64,000 nucleotides of DNA from contig RBKR01000003.1 of NCBI GenBank assembly GCA_004835665.1, positions 1,612,001-1,676,000 on the forward strand, given 5' to 3'. Position 1 is the stretch's first letter. Each line of letters opens with the position of its first letter. The notes below the pieces were generated by a model. It saw nothing but the letters and a program-made list of their open reading frames with translations. It was not told where the DNA came from and searched no databases. This document shows, one piece after another, positions 21,301 through 32,316 of the stretch. The translations under genes and the position numbers were made by a program. The DNA is from Phoma sp. XZ068. Lineage: Eukaryota > Ascomycota > Dothideomycetes > Pleosporales > Didymellaceae.

Positions 21301-23793
21301 TCAGTCGCGTGTATACTTCGGCGTAGCCGTGGTTTGTTCTGAAGGAGTGGGCGGCGCAGCCTGAGACGTACGGCTTTCCACCCCACTCGAATGAGCCTGT
21401 CTCATTCCTTCGTTATGCTCAGCTTCTGCTTTGCGGGCAGTATCTAACCATTCTGGATCAATATCGGGTCGTTGTGTAAGTTTATGCCTCCATCCAGGAG
21501 GGAATCTAATGTTAACACGGCGACCATTGGGTTTGATGTCGATGTAGTGTTTTGGCGCCCACGCCTCTTTCCATTTCACGCAGAAGGGATGATGGTCTCG
21601 AGCGAAAATGAACGGAGGATTCTGGGTGTCTCTGAAGTTCGCACCACATATCCCACATATATGCTTATTAGCTGGTCCTGTTGGTGTTGGCGACAGTCTT
21701 GGTGTAGATGCATTCTTAGGTCCAATACTCTCCTTCCCGTGGCGAGGTTTGTCCAGTTCTACTGATGCATAACGGCTCGATCCCAGTCCCCCAGAGCGTT
21801 GGGTTGGATCTGGCAGTCTAGGGCTAGGCAGTGATGAGAACATACTTTGAGCGTCCGAAACAATCGGGGTTGTGGCAGGGGTCGTAGAACTGGAACCAGC
21901 TGCGGTAGGAAGCGCTCCTGTGGCAACTGGTCCTTCCACTGGAATTTTTTTGGTCTTTGAGGAGTCTGTGTTTGATGCGTTATCTGGTCTGCCCTCATCT
22001 GCCCCGGTTGATGTGTGTTGATTGTTCTCCACAACAGCATTTGCTTCATGCTTGGATCCATGGCCAACACTCTGCTTCGTTCCTTGATCGACATCTGGGA
22101 CTGGCTCAGAATTGGTGGTGCGTTGTTCCTCCGCCTCTTGATTTGTCTGTAGATGCAACTCTTCGGTGGCTGCTACAGCATGCTCAGTAGGTTGATTCTC
22201 TGTCCCAGCAGCATTTCCCGTACTGCACTCTTTGACACTGCCTGACTTTTCGCGGTCGCGGTTGTGTTTATCTTCACAAGATAGTAGTTGCTCTTCTAAA
22301 GCCTTTATCTTATCTTGGAAGACCGAGCGCTCCCCTTCTGTAGCTTGAAGCCTTGCAAGTACTTCATTAAACTGAGCGCGGCTGACCGAGCCCTGACAAG
22401 CCGAGTTGCAGTCACGGAGATTCTGCTTCGTCGCACCCAGTTCTGCCTTTAGGTCATTGATGGTATTTTCCAGTGTTGTTATCTTCTTTCTCGCTTCCTC
22501 AAGATGCTGGCGTGTAGCAGCTGCCTCCTTGTTGACCCTGTCTACATCTCCCATGACCCCATCGAAAGACTCTTGCAACTCATTCGCACGGGCTTTCTCA
22601 ACCTTGACTCCGTTTTGTAAATTTTCAAGCTCGTCGTAAAGCTCTTGGGTAGCCTCCTCATGTTGTTGTTGTTCGGACTTCGTCCTGGATCCGTGGCTGC
22701 TCGAGTCAGAAGTTTTGGGAATATGATCTGCGCCGTCAGATGCCATCTGCTTTCTCAATGCATCGTTCTCGTTTCTCAGATTTTCAACTTCTCGTTCCAT
22801 ATTTACATTTTCTCTTCGAAGTCCTGATACCTGTTCATGGAAATTCACAAGCAGGGTCTGCAATTTCGCAAGCTTGGTAGCCATTGCTTTTTGCACACTC
22901 GACGTTTCATCACACTCTGCTCCTTTCTTGCGAACGTGAGACTCCTCAGCGTTTATTGATGTCGCACTCTCGGAATAACTGGCTTGTTCGTACGACACTC
23001 CCGCTCGCGCACACAAGGAATTCTGTGCGCTTTTCAACTGCGCTTCAAGATTCGCGTTTTCGGTCAAAAGCATTGTTATCAACTCATGTTGATTATTCGA
23101 AGAGGCATCTACAGCAGAAGCAGGCGCAACGGATGGCGTGGGATTGCATGTAAGGTTGGGCGAGCTGCCTTGATCCGAACCCATAGCAGCGGCAGCATGG
23201 GTTCGTCTACAACACTTGCTGATGAACCAGAAAAACAAGCTGAAATGTATCAAAAGTAAAATGATGATAGACATAATGACTGTCATTGGGTTGGTATGTG
23301 CATGGCTGTGGCCAGTATGTAACGTTAAGGCTTGGTTCCATGGCTCGCCAGGAGTATACAAGACTGCATTTGGGTGACCCCAAATAGAAGGAACAGGGAT
23401 GTTCGGAGCTGGCCGAAAGGTGATATGCGCATTGTCGTGGTTAATGCAGAATATTAAGGCTTGGTCCCATGGTTCGCTAGGAGAATACAGGACAGCATTC
23501 AAGTGGCCCCACATCAAAGGGATAGAAACGTTCGGAGCGAGTGGAGAGGTTGCAGGAAATTCTGCGCCAACAGCGACATTGTTGAAGTTCTGGTGCGTGT
23601 CTTCGAAGATCTCGATGTTAGTTGGTTCCTCTGGTGGAGGCTGGTCGATTGTGCGGCTATATGTGTACTTCAGTTCGTAGTGAAGTACCACCATGATGGC
23701 ACCGCCGGCCATCACGAAAAGCAAGCCGTCAACGTGTGGGCGTGCCATTATTGCAGCAAGTTGCTGGACGATATTTCCGGCTGCTACTGCCAT
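21301..23793 (-). CDS. uncharacterised two-TM coiled-coil protein with C-terminal Cys/His motif
   Basis: A single uninterrupted exon of 830 residues, no family recognised. A hydrophobic segment near 22-38 (VDGLLFVMAGGAIMVVLHY) and another near 165-188 (VIMSIIILLLIHFSLFFWFI) enclose a loop with an internal duplication: VSIPLMWGHLNAVLYSPSEP and VPSIWGHPNAVLYTPGEPWN, each followed by QAL. Residues ~235-275 and ~315-520 are heptad-rich coiled coil (LRRENVNMEREVENLRNEND, then KARANELQES and VLARLQATEGERSVFQDKI). A Ser/Thr-rich linker follows. Near 700-735 is a possible zinc site: HICGICGANF then DHHPFC. The layout suggests a membrane-anchored scaffold with a cytosolic coiled coil. The ATG at 23793 is the first one and gives the first segment. 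Confidence 0.72.
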   Translation of the reverse strand: MAVAAGNIVQQLAAIMARPHVDGLLFVMAGGAIMVVLHYELKYTYSRTIDQPPPEEPTNIEIFEDTHQNFNNVAVGAEFPATSPLAPNVSIPLMWGHLNAVLYSPSEPWDQALIFCINHDNAHITFRPAPNIPVPSIWGHPNAVLYTPGEPWNQALTLHTGHSHAHTNPMTVIMSIIILLLIHFSLFFWFISKCCRRTHAAAAMGSDQGSSPNLTCNPTPSVAPASAVDASSNNQHELITMLLTENANLEAQLKSAQNSLCARAGVSYEQASYSESATSINAEESHVRKKGAECDETSSVQKAMATKLAKLQTLLVNFHEQVSGLRRENVNMEREVENLRNENDALRKQMASDGADHIPKTSDSSSHGSRTKSEQQQHEEATQELYDELENLQNGVKVEKARANELQESFDGVMGDVDRVNKEAAATRQHLEEARKKITTLENTINDLKAELGATKQNLRDCNSACQGSVSRAQFNEVLARLQATEGERSVFQDKIKALEEQLLSCEDKHNRDREKSGSVKECSTGNAAGTENQPTEHAVAATEELHLQTNQEAEEQRTTNSEPVPDVDQGTKQSVGHGSKHEANAVVENNQHTSTGADEGRPDNASNTDSSKTKKIPVEGPVATGALPTAAGSSSTTPATTPIVSDAQSMFSSLPSPRLPDPTQRSGGLGSSRYASVELDKPRHGKESIGPKNASTPRLSPTPTGPANKHICGICGANFRDTQNPPFIFARDHHPFCVKWKEAWAPKHYIDIKPNGRRVNIRFPPGWRHKLTQRPDIDPEWLDTARKAEAEHNEGMRQAHSSGVESRTSQAAPPTPSEQTTATPKYTRD

Positions 23794-24151
23794 GTTGACT
23801 GCTGAGTTGGTTTTGATGCAGGCCGACTATGATAATTCCAGCTATTCAGTGGACTCGGTCTGGTAGCCGGGTATTCTTATTAGCTCTAATATCAGCGGTA
23901 TGCTATACTGCGAATGGAAGTTTGTTGGTAAGCTTTGTAACCCAATTAAGAGCGAGCCATGTGAGCTTATCACTCAGTGTGAGGAGATCTACAGCCATCA
24001 AGTGCATTGATTGTTCGGAATAAATCTTCTTTGTAGAACTGTCGCCATCAAAGAAGAGCGAGGTTCGTAAAGACAGGGAGGGAATATCCAATAACAGTGT
24101 CAATGACAAAGATAAAGGCGCAACCACAAAGAATGGGCACAAACCCCTTGT
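23794..24151. other. intergenic region
   Basis: 358 bp between the start of the coiled-coil gene and the stop of the GH36 gene, both on the minus strand. It should contain the terminator of GH36 and the promoter of the coiled-coil gene. No coding frame is supported. Confidence 0.4.
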
Positions 24152-26912
24152 TCATCGAACGACAACTTCCACGGCAACTTCATTGCTCCAAGAAGCCTTT
24201 GAGTCGCTTTCTCTCCATGCTCTTGTTGTGTCTATTTCGAGCACGTTCTCACACTTTTCGCTGATCTTGACACAATGTTTCGCAATAGGACGTCCAAAGA
24301 TCAAAGCCATGACATCGTCATCCATATTCCGATGCTTGAGGTCGGAAATGTAAAGCCCTTTCAAAGTCATTAGTCGTCTGGACAGCGGTATGCCAACACT
24401 GTGGATCACTTACCGTATGTACCCAACACCTTCAGGGACGTCCAGATCCGCAACCGGCCTGATGATCTGTCAACATAGCTATCTGTGTTCACAATTGCAG
24501 CGGCTCCGGTCATCTTGCCTAAGATACCCAGGTTGGCTACTTGTACTTCGTCTGGACCTTGCACCTCATGGCTGCGCTTCAGCTTGAATGACAATAGTGG
24601 GAAGGCAGACAATATCTCCCACCCTCGAGTTGGTAGCTCCAGGTGAACGAAAGCGTTATTGCTTTCGCTACTGGTAGGTTTGGTGACTTCGCCGCTGGTA
24701 TGGTTTCTGATGATGTATGTGCCCTTCTCAGCACCCGGGAATGAGTCCAGTCCGATCAGCTCAGAGAGGGGTCGCTGCGTGCAGTTAAACACTCCCAATA
24801 TACTGACCCCGCTGTGGGCCATCCCAACATAGGTTGCGACTTTCAGCAAGACAGGGTCATCGTAGGAGTTGTACGCTGACGTGCTCTTGCCAACTGTGTG
24901 AGGGCGAAGAATAACCGTGTCATTACGAGGAGTGTTTCCTGACATCTGACCGATCAGATTAATATCGTGTTGCCCAGGTACATCAGTGATGTAAATTGGT
25001 CCACCTGACACACAACGTCCGGCGGCGTGAAATGAGGCGTAGTCGTGAGAGGTCTGGAACATGTCCCAGTCAGGGAGGATGTTCAGATACTGATTGAAAA
25101 TAGCGTTATGCGCATTACAGAAGATATGCCAGGGATGAGAGGCAGGAACTTCTGGGAAGAAATCGTCCGAGTTGCGTAGCAGAATTCGTGGTTTGTTCGA
25201 GGGAAGCTGGGAATGGAAAATCATCTGGGGCGATTGCGACATGCACGAAATAGCCCTGGCAGAGAAGTATCGCAGCTGTGCGATATTCCACGCGTCCTGG
25301 TATGATTTGATCAGGTTCCGGCGATCCGTCGCATCGTCCAGTTCATCAAGGAAGAACTGGGCATCGGTCTTGACTGAGTCGACTCCAGCGGAGCTGAGGA
25401 ACTGGTAGAAGTCTCTGTAGAAGCGGTTGACATCCTCCTCAGCCACCACCGTGAATTTCCCTCCTGATACACCGTCCTTTTTCTGAACAACCGTAGTTTT
25501 GTATTCTTTGGCAATCTTGCCTTCGGGTGCAATGCCACCCCAGTAACCGAAGAGTGCATGCCATACTGCGATATGCTTGACGTTCTTGTACTTGCTGCGA
25601 ATATCGCTGACCGTCGCCTTGAGGCCACGCGGGAACCCGTTCTTAGTTGCTTCGAATTCCATCCATGCATTCTTGAACTGGTCACCACCTTCATGATTCT
25701 GGGCTGCATAAGCGCTCGTCCTACCTGGACACATGTCATACGTACCAAGGACTGCCAGTTATCGTCGATGATCAGGTTGCTAATGTTGATCTCGTTCTTA
25801 GCCAACGACTCCAGAGCGTCAAAGAGCTTTTGTTCGGTAAGGTGCTGCCCAATGCCATTCCAAGTACAATATGAAAGCCCATCATCTGGCAAATCCTGCG
25901 TCAGCAGCCCGATATCAGTGGAACTTTAGGGCTAAGAACACTTACACCAGTTTTCGAGCCACTCTGGCTTGAAGTCATCTGCCAGCGCCTTGAACTCAGC
26001 TTCCGCCTGTTCAGATCCTACGCCATACTTCATAGCCAGCTTCCTTGCATAGTACATCACCGCTGCTATTGCATGATTCAAGTCTCTGCCCACAGCAGCA
26101 ACTAATCGGGAAAGGCCGTCTTTCTCGCTGTCGTTACGGGAGTGGATCACGATTCGTCCTTCACCATCATGACCCAAGGTCGTCAATACATCATCCACGC
26201 CACTTACAGCCAGTATAACCAGATGGGAGCCATCTTCACGCTCGAATGTTGCAAGGACAGCTTCTTTATCTGGTTGGAAGCGGCCCTTGCCCTGTCTTGG
26301 GGCCAACCAAGGGCTCCACAGGCGTACCAATGTAAACCAACGCGAGAAACTCAAGGGCCTCCCCAAACTGTTGTTCGAGTATCCTGAGGTAGTTCCAGAT
26401 GCTGCATTGACAGGACTGGTGATGGTCCACAACAGCGTCTCTGGAGCGTCACTTTGCTCTTTGTCAATCTGTAGATACGGAGGCAACGCGTCGATATAAC
26501 TTGTCAGGTCTTCGCTCAATCTATCTTGGGATTGGTAGATCAGACGTCCATCCGAGGTAGAGAACTGCTCGTTAGCCCATTTCCAAGGTTCGTTTTCCCC
26601 AGCCCGGAACGTGATGGTGTATGACAAGGAACCGCCATGCTTTGGACGTCCAGGCAGTTCAATTGAGAAGAACTGTCGACGGACGTCCTTCTGGCTCGCC
26701 TTGATGACCGTAAGGGATGGCTCTGGTCCTGGGCTGAGGTTCAGGCTGGTCCACTTCTCCTGGTCATCGAAGTTGTGCCACAATGCAGCTTCCCACGTTT
26801 TCTCTGATCTGGCGGAGCTTTCAATCAGGACGGTGAACTTGACTGTCTTTCTGTCGAAAGGTATCGTCGTGGTCTGTCCCAGTGGAGGGTGGCATGTGAG
26901 TGCAGCATACAT
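24152..26912 (-). CDS. GH36 raffinose synthase/alpha-galactosidase (Sip1 family)
   Basis: Four exons (26912-25946, 25885-25746, 25698-24414, 24357-24152) give 865 residues; introns are 60, 47 and 56 nt. Acceptors were fixed by frame: the first junction makes NWYDGLSYCTWNGIG and the second LIIDDNWQSLNHEGG, both family-like. The barrel has GVDSVKTDAQFFLDEL, whose Asp is the probable nucleophile, and LPDWDMFQTSH, whose first Asp is the probable acid/base. An N-terminal beta-domain (GSLSYTITFRAGENEPWKW) and a C-terminal beta-sandwich complete the family layout. GH36 enzymes of this type act on raffinose-like alpha-galactosides. No signal peptide is seen from the start at 26912, so the enzyme is probably intracellular. 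A longer N-terminus from 27026 is possible but unlikely. Confidence 0.88.
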
Positions 26913-27153
26913 GTTAGTGGCGTGGGCGGATAAACAATGGAGGAAGGTGTAGAAGGGACTGGTGCACGTTCTGAGTAGCAAGGAGAATGTAATAGTATTG
27001 AGATGAGTAAGTGAGCAATCGTGCAACTAGAGTCAATGTCGATGCATGCCACAGCAACCAGGTGACGTGTATGGTGGAGATGCGGAGGTCGTCGGGGAAG
27101 CCGCGCACAGACCGCATGCATGATCGTCACTTTCGAGTTGGAAGTCGCGTTTT
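26913..27153. promoter_or_regulatory. short divergent promoter of GH36 and TyrRS genes
   Basis: Only about 240 bp separate the start codons of the two divergent genes, so both core promoters must lie here or overlap the 5' coding ends. I see no clear TATA element. The assignment is positional. Confidence 0.4.
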
Positions 27154-29109
27154 ATGCAAGAGCCATCGGCAGCCATGTTGATGCTCAGAAATCTGTCGCA
27201 GCGGCGGCAGTACGTCTGTCGACAATGCACACGCGCCCAACACACCCTCGCCCGTGGTGAGCGACCGAAACAAAGGTGGGCTGGGGAAAACGCCGACAAA
27301 GCCTCGCGACAGGTCGAGTGGGAGGAGCATGCTGGCAAGATCAGAGCAGGGGCGCAGCAGAGCATGCTGCACCTGCTTGAAGAGCGAGGATTTGTCAAAG
27401 ATGTCGCTGGGTAGGGCCAGTTCACCTCCTACAGCTATGCAGCGCTGATTGTACACAGCGGTCGCAAAACACTCGATTGGCTTCTCACTGAGAAGCGCAT
27501 TGGAGTCTATGTTGGCGTCGATCCTACCGCGCCCTCCTTACACGTCGGCCACCTTTTGCCGCTCATGGCTTTGTACTGGATGTACCTCCACGGATACTAC
27601 ACCGTTAGCTTGGTGAGCGATTCGCGCCGCAAGGTGTGGGACAGCAGGTTAATATGGAATAGCTAGGTGGGGGGACAGTCCAGATTGGAGACCCTTCAGG
27701 AAGAACAACGGCTCGGTCGCGACAGGGTGCAGATGTGCAGACCATGAACATCGAAAGCATACGACGACAGCTCGACCAGCTATGGACCCATGTCAAGTGT
27801 CTCGGGATCAAGCACCACTACTCGCCGGAGACAAGCAGGAAACAGGAAATTCTCAACAATCGAACATGGCTGGAGAAGCTCAATGCGGTCGAGCTGATGA
27901 GGGATCTAGGATCTGGCATGCGCCTGGGTACCATGCTCAGTCGCGACTCGTGAGTGAACCTCCGCTGTTACACGCCATATCTGACCATTTCAAAGAGTCA
28001 AGCTACGCATGGAAAGCGGCGAAGGCATGGCCATCTCTGAATTCTCCTACCCGCTCTTTCAGGCCTACGACTGGTGGAGCATGTATCACAACCAAGGCGT
28101 GCAACTACAGATCGGCGGCTCAGACCAGTACGGGAACATTTGCGCAGGCATGGACGCCGTCTCCCACATGCGTAAAATCCGCCGTCTCGATTCGTCCCAG
28201 CAGGAAGAGGAGGACCCACGCCTCGCAGCCTACGGCCTGACCACACCCCTCCTGACTACTGCCTCAGGCGAGAAATTTGGAAAGAGCGCTGGAAACGCTG
28301 TCTGGCTCGACAAGACCATGATGAACTCCTTCGACTTATACCAATACTTCATGCGCACCGCAGATGCCGACATCGAGCGCTACCTGAAGCTCTTCACCTT
28401 CCTACCACTCGACCAGATCTCTCTCCTCGTAGAGCAGCAGCGCAAAGACGCATCAAAACGCACCGCGCAACACGTCCTGGCCAAGGAGATCGTCGAGCTC
28501 GCTCATGGCGCCGCGGAAGCGAAAAAGGCCGAAACGGCACACAAGGAAGCATTCAGTCACGGCACGAACACATTTGCCCTTGGCGCACTGCGCAATGCGC
28601 TGGGTACCACCAACCCGAACTCCGGTCTGGGCGCGCAGAAGAAGCTGAGTACATTCGACATTCAACTATTAGAGTACAAGCGCGCATACGCTGCGTCTTC
28701 CACCGTGCAGCCAACCTCCAACACCTCTACTTCTTCGCAGTCGAACCAGGACTCGGTGGTTACGCTGCCTCTGTCCCTCCTACAGCCTGGATCGTTCCCC
28801 CGCGTCCTTCACGCCGCCGGTCTTGCCACCACGAAGAGTGAAGCCCACCGCCTCATCGCAAAGAAGGGCGCATATGTCGTCGTGCCCAACTCTGGCAGCG
28901 TAGAAGCTCCCACAAGCCTGAAGTGGGTCCCTATTGAGGCGTCTTCAACAGCGAATCCGCAGCACTTCTTGATCGACTTTCATGGATTGGTTTTGAGGAG
29001 CGGGAAGAGCAAGATACAGGTTGTGAGGGTGGTGAGTGATGAGCAGTTCGAGAAGCAGCAGTTGAAGATTGAGGTAGATACGAACAAGCCAGAGGACAAG
29101 TTGGAGTAG
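27154..29109 (+). CDS. MSY1: mitochondrial tyrosyl-tRNA synthetase
   Basis: Four exons (27154-27410, 27459-27612, 27663-27949, 27996-29109) give 603 residues from the first ATG; the ATG at 27175 is an alternative and opens directly into a basic presequence-like stretch (MLMLRNLSQRRQYVCRQC). Class I features are clear: GVDPTAPSLHVGHLLPLMAL with the HIGH-like HVGH, GGGTVQIGDPSGRT, QIGGSDQYGNICAG for Tyr-tRNA/Tyr binding, and KFGKS as the KMSKS signature. The C-terminal part has an S4-like RNA-binding section (LPRVLHAAGLATTKSEAHRL-like, with SFPRVLHAAGLATTKSEAHR). The enzyme charges mitochondrial tRNA-Tyr. In some filamentous fungi (Neurospora CYT-18) it also helps group I introns splice; nothing here shows that activity directly. 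Confidence 0.92.
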
Positions 29110-29707
29110 GATGCGAAGGACGATGCCAGGGAGTAGCAAGCCAAGAAGGCCTTCAAACGCCTTATGAAGATATCGACGGACGATACCATGCTATTCGAGC
29201 CATCGTAGGCATGGGTGTACACATATCTCAGTGTAAAATAGTGGCGTAGACTCTGTCCGCTTGTACAAAATCAGCATATAGACTTCACAGCGCAGAGCTC
29301 ACAACATAGTTATATCGACATGTTCTTCTACTTCTGCCTCTTTCCTCCCTCGAAGCCCTATATATCTCCCCCACAGCCGTGTGAACCTTCTACACAGCTC
29401 ATGCCGCTGAAAATAAAAGGCGCCTTTTAAGCGCCCTGAAGCAAACAAACGAAACCACAAAAAAAGAACTGCTGGTAATCCAAGTTTTCCTACGCAGAGA
29501 GAAAGATAGAAAGGAGATGCTGGGAGTATGACATATCCACCGGGAATCGAGGTATTATACAACGTATCTTGACCGGCCTTCTGAAATACTGAGAGGGATA
29601 CGAGGGTGTCGGGTTGGGATGGTGGTGGATATGGCAATGGCGGATTCGAGCTCTGTGAGGTGGAGCTGGTGATGTGGACGCTGGGCAAATAGTCGAAAAG
29701 ATCGAGC
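29110..29707. other. shared 3' region of convergent genes
   Basis: About 600 bp between the stops of the tyrosyl-tRNA synthetase and the syntaxin genes, which face each other. It must contain both terminators. The 239-codon minus frame that crosses it is rich in Ser/Arg in the part overlapping the syntaxin gene and is not a gene. Confidence 0.45.
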
Positions 29708-30778
29708 TTATTTGGGGGTGGCAGCCTTGTTGACCTGTGTGACAACGACAGCGATAACGACGACGACGATGATGATGAGCAGGACGATGAGCAGGCACCA
29801 CCACTTCTTGCGGTTCCTGCTGCGTGCCTTCTCGATCGCGCCGCCGATCTCGGTGTTTGCCTGGACGACGTTGTCGTGGATCTCCTCTCCCTTCTGCTCG
29901 ATATTGGTGACGAGGGGTTCCTGCTGCTGCACGATCTGGTCGAGGTCCTGGAACAGCTGCGCAAGCTCAACCATTTGGCGCTCGATGTTCTGGATGGCCT
30001 CGTGGCGCTCCTTGACATTGCGGAGGGTGGATGAAGCTTGGCCGCGGCGATCGGAGTTAAGTAGCTGTCGATTGTTAGTGTCTAAGATATGTGCGCGAAA
30101 AACAGCAACGTACAGCTTGCTGGAAGATGGGCGCATCGGGGTCCGCGACAGCTTCCCTGACCTCCTCCTCGGTCGCGTCTGGGCGCACAATGCGGTACTG
30201 GCGCTCAGCAGCGGCCTGCGAGTCTCTCCTGAAGTCGGCCTCGAGGGTCTGGTATTTGTTGATGGTGGCCTTCAGCCTGCGGTCAACCTTTCCGACCTGT
30301 GGCGCGTTCCTGGGGCTGCCGGACTCGGGCTTGCTCTTGATGTTCTTGACGCGCGAAACGAGGCCGCGGTAGCCAGTCATGATCTGTGTGCTGAGGTTGT
30401 TGATCTCGCCAGAGGGCATGTCTGGGCGTGCCAGCACCTGCCTGAAGACGCGCTCAAGGTTGCCGAGCTGGCCATCGAGGTCGTCGAGGGCGCGGTCGAC
30501 TTCGCGGCATTCGTTGAGGATAGCATTGGGGTCTGCGCCGCCCGCGGGCTGGCCGTAGTTCTGCATCTCTAGGCCGGCTAGGGGGTTGTTAGCAGCCTGA
30601 TCACCGCGAAAGGGTGCAGTCAAGACGTACGGTCGTCATATCGGCCCTGAGAGAAGTTGTTGAAACGGCCGCCTTGGGCGCCATCGTTGCGCTGGTCATA
30701 CGGGTTGGCGCCGTAGCCGTCGATCTGGTTGTAACCGCTGTTGCCGTACTGTTCGTTCATTTCCGTCAGCTTCGACAT
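29708..30778 (-). CDS. SSO1: plasma-membrane Qa-SNARE, SSO1/syntaxin family
   Basis: Three exons (30778-30631, 30577-30114, 30064-29708) give 322 residues. In the first intron the acceptor CCCTAG at 30578 is used; the branch site GCTAAC lies just before it and an earlier CAG would break the frame. An N-terminal Habc bundle (ECREVDRALDDLDGQLGNLE to VKNIKSKPE) is followed by the SNARE helix from NVKERHEAIQNIERQMVELA to VVQANTEIGGAIEKARSRNR, with the zero-layer Gln in LFQDLDQIV. The C-terminal anchor is KWWCLLIVLLIIIVVVVIAV. The protein mediates fusion of secretory vesicles with the plasma membrane, pairing with Sec9 and Snc. The N-terminal ~60 residues are rich in Asn, Gly and Tyr, as usual in filamentous fungi. 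Confidence 0.93.
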
Positions 30779-31721
30779 GGTGATGGAGGGACAGTTGCGC
30801 AATGCAGAAGCACGGGTGAGTAGAAGAAGGAAGGCGTGTCTGCTCGCAGCGACAAGGAAGGCTACTCACACTCATGATGAAACGGGCGCTGTGTGGTGGG
30901 TGGGTGTGTGTGAGGACCCCTTGAGACAGCCGCACCCAAGCAATTCAGAGATTCGAGGTGCGAGACAGGGGAATGCTGACTGTAGCGGAGTGAAGAGTGA
31001 TGTGCAGGTGCTGACGATGTTAAGAACAAGGTAATTGCGGCACAAGATGCAGCGGTCAGCAAAGATATGTTTGAAGTTTCAGCAATCACCGCGCCGTTTG
31101 GATCCTGGGGCTGAGAGATGCTCACTCAGTCCGCGCCCCGTTCAGCTAACTGCTTTCGGTCCGCTTTGGCGCGTCGTGGATCCCGACTCAGCAGCTCGCC
31201 ACGCTTACCACATCACTCTAAAATTGGACGGACATGTACCGCTTGGTGCGCACTGTTATACCGACCGTATGGCTGTGAGATTGTACCCTCAACTTGTTTA
31301 CTACGCCTCTCTGCAATCCTTCTACTGCGCCGGACATTGTCGTTGTAGGCATTGACCGCTATGCACGCCGAAAACTCACCGCAACCAGGGTCTCAAGCTA
31401 GCCCTACACCACGCGTAAACTTGAGCTCTACCTCTGACGTTCCTGGTTGGGCCATCGAACACTCGCCGCAGATGTGTGGTTCTACACGTGACATTTCATG
31501 CGCTTGTCCGCACCACTTTACGAAGAGGCTGGCTGAAACCAACTTTCCCATGTCTTCCCCACCTTTGTGTAGCTGAGCTGTTATTACACGCATTACAGCT
31601 TCTTGACATCGTATCCACCCCTGCCAGATCGTTTCGCGAGTCTTGGCGGGTTGAAGCGATAATTATATGAGGGCGACTTCGATGAAAAAACGTGTATAAG
31701 TTGATCTTCCCATAAGTCGTC
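30779..31721. other. intergenic region, no gene supported
   Basis: Upstream of the syntaxin gene no frame longer than about 100 codons shows family features. The part from 31660 on leads into a fragment copied from the zinc-ribbon gene (next entry). Confidence 0.4.
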
Positions 31722-31838
31722 TGGATTTGTGTCTCAAGTCCCATCGAGACTTTGCTCCTACGTCTCGTCGCAATCCATATTTCCAGCGCAGTAGCAACAG
31801 CAAGTATATATGCACGTACGTCCGAACCGCCTTGTATC
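31722..31838 (-). pseudogene. fragment of the zinc-ribbon/TM gene's 3' end
   Basis: This stretch matches 37441-37569, the end of the gene at 37476-39861, over its last codons and some downstream bases. Shared strings include CTCGTCGCAATCCATAT, TAGCAACAGCAAGTATATAT and CCGAACCGCCTTGTAT. On the minus strand it reads QGGSDVRAYILAVATALEIW where the intact gene reads QGGSGVSAYILAVASMLGIW. The copy is shorter by about 12 bases, and no further upstream coding match is visible. It is best read as a decayed partial duplication. Confidence 0.75.
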
Positions 31839-32316
31839 TGGGGTGATTTACACAGTACGCGTACCTTAGTGTTAGGATGCCGCTATCGTACCCTTTGGAG
31901 CTGGTACTGGCGACTATTTTAACCAATGGATGTAGAGCGCATCCTCACAGCTTCGAGGACATGAGTCGGACGGAGAATCATGTGAGGCATGATGGACGTC
32001 AAGAAATGCCCCTGGTAGGTGGAGCGACGCAAGAAGGGCAGCATACATAATCTACTGCCAAGTAGGTGATGTGCACCTCTTGTCCAAACCCGAATCACCG
32101 TCATTGTCACCCCTAACTCGAACAAACATCGCAGCATAGCGCTGAGCACGTGACGGCGCTGGTTCACATCGGCAAATCGAATTTCGACCTCCATCTCAAA
32201 TCTCAAACGGATCGTCAGTCAATAGTACCACCAAGGCCGCTCGAACTGAATATCACCGCTTCCTCTATACCAACTGCTTATCCTGTTACTGCTGTGACTG
32301 GATATCGCTCAACCTG
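31839..32316. other. intergenic region
   Basis: Some 480 bp between the gene fragment and the broken APH-family gene. Nothing is recognised on either strand. Confidence 0.4.

Noticed and set aside
29712..30572. 286-codon plus frame
   Set aside because: Shadow of the syntaxin gene on the other strand; it also crosses that gene's intron.
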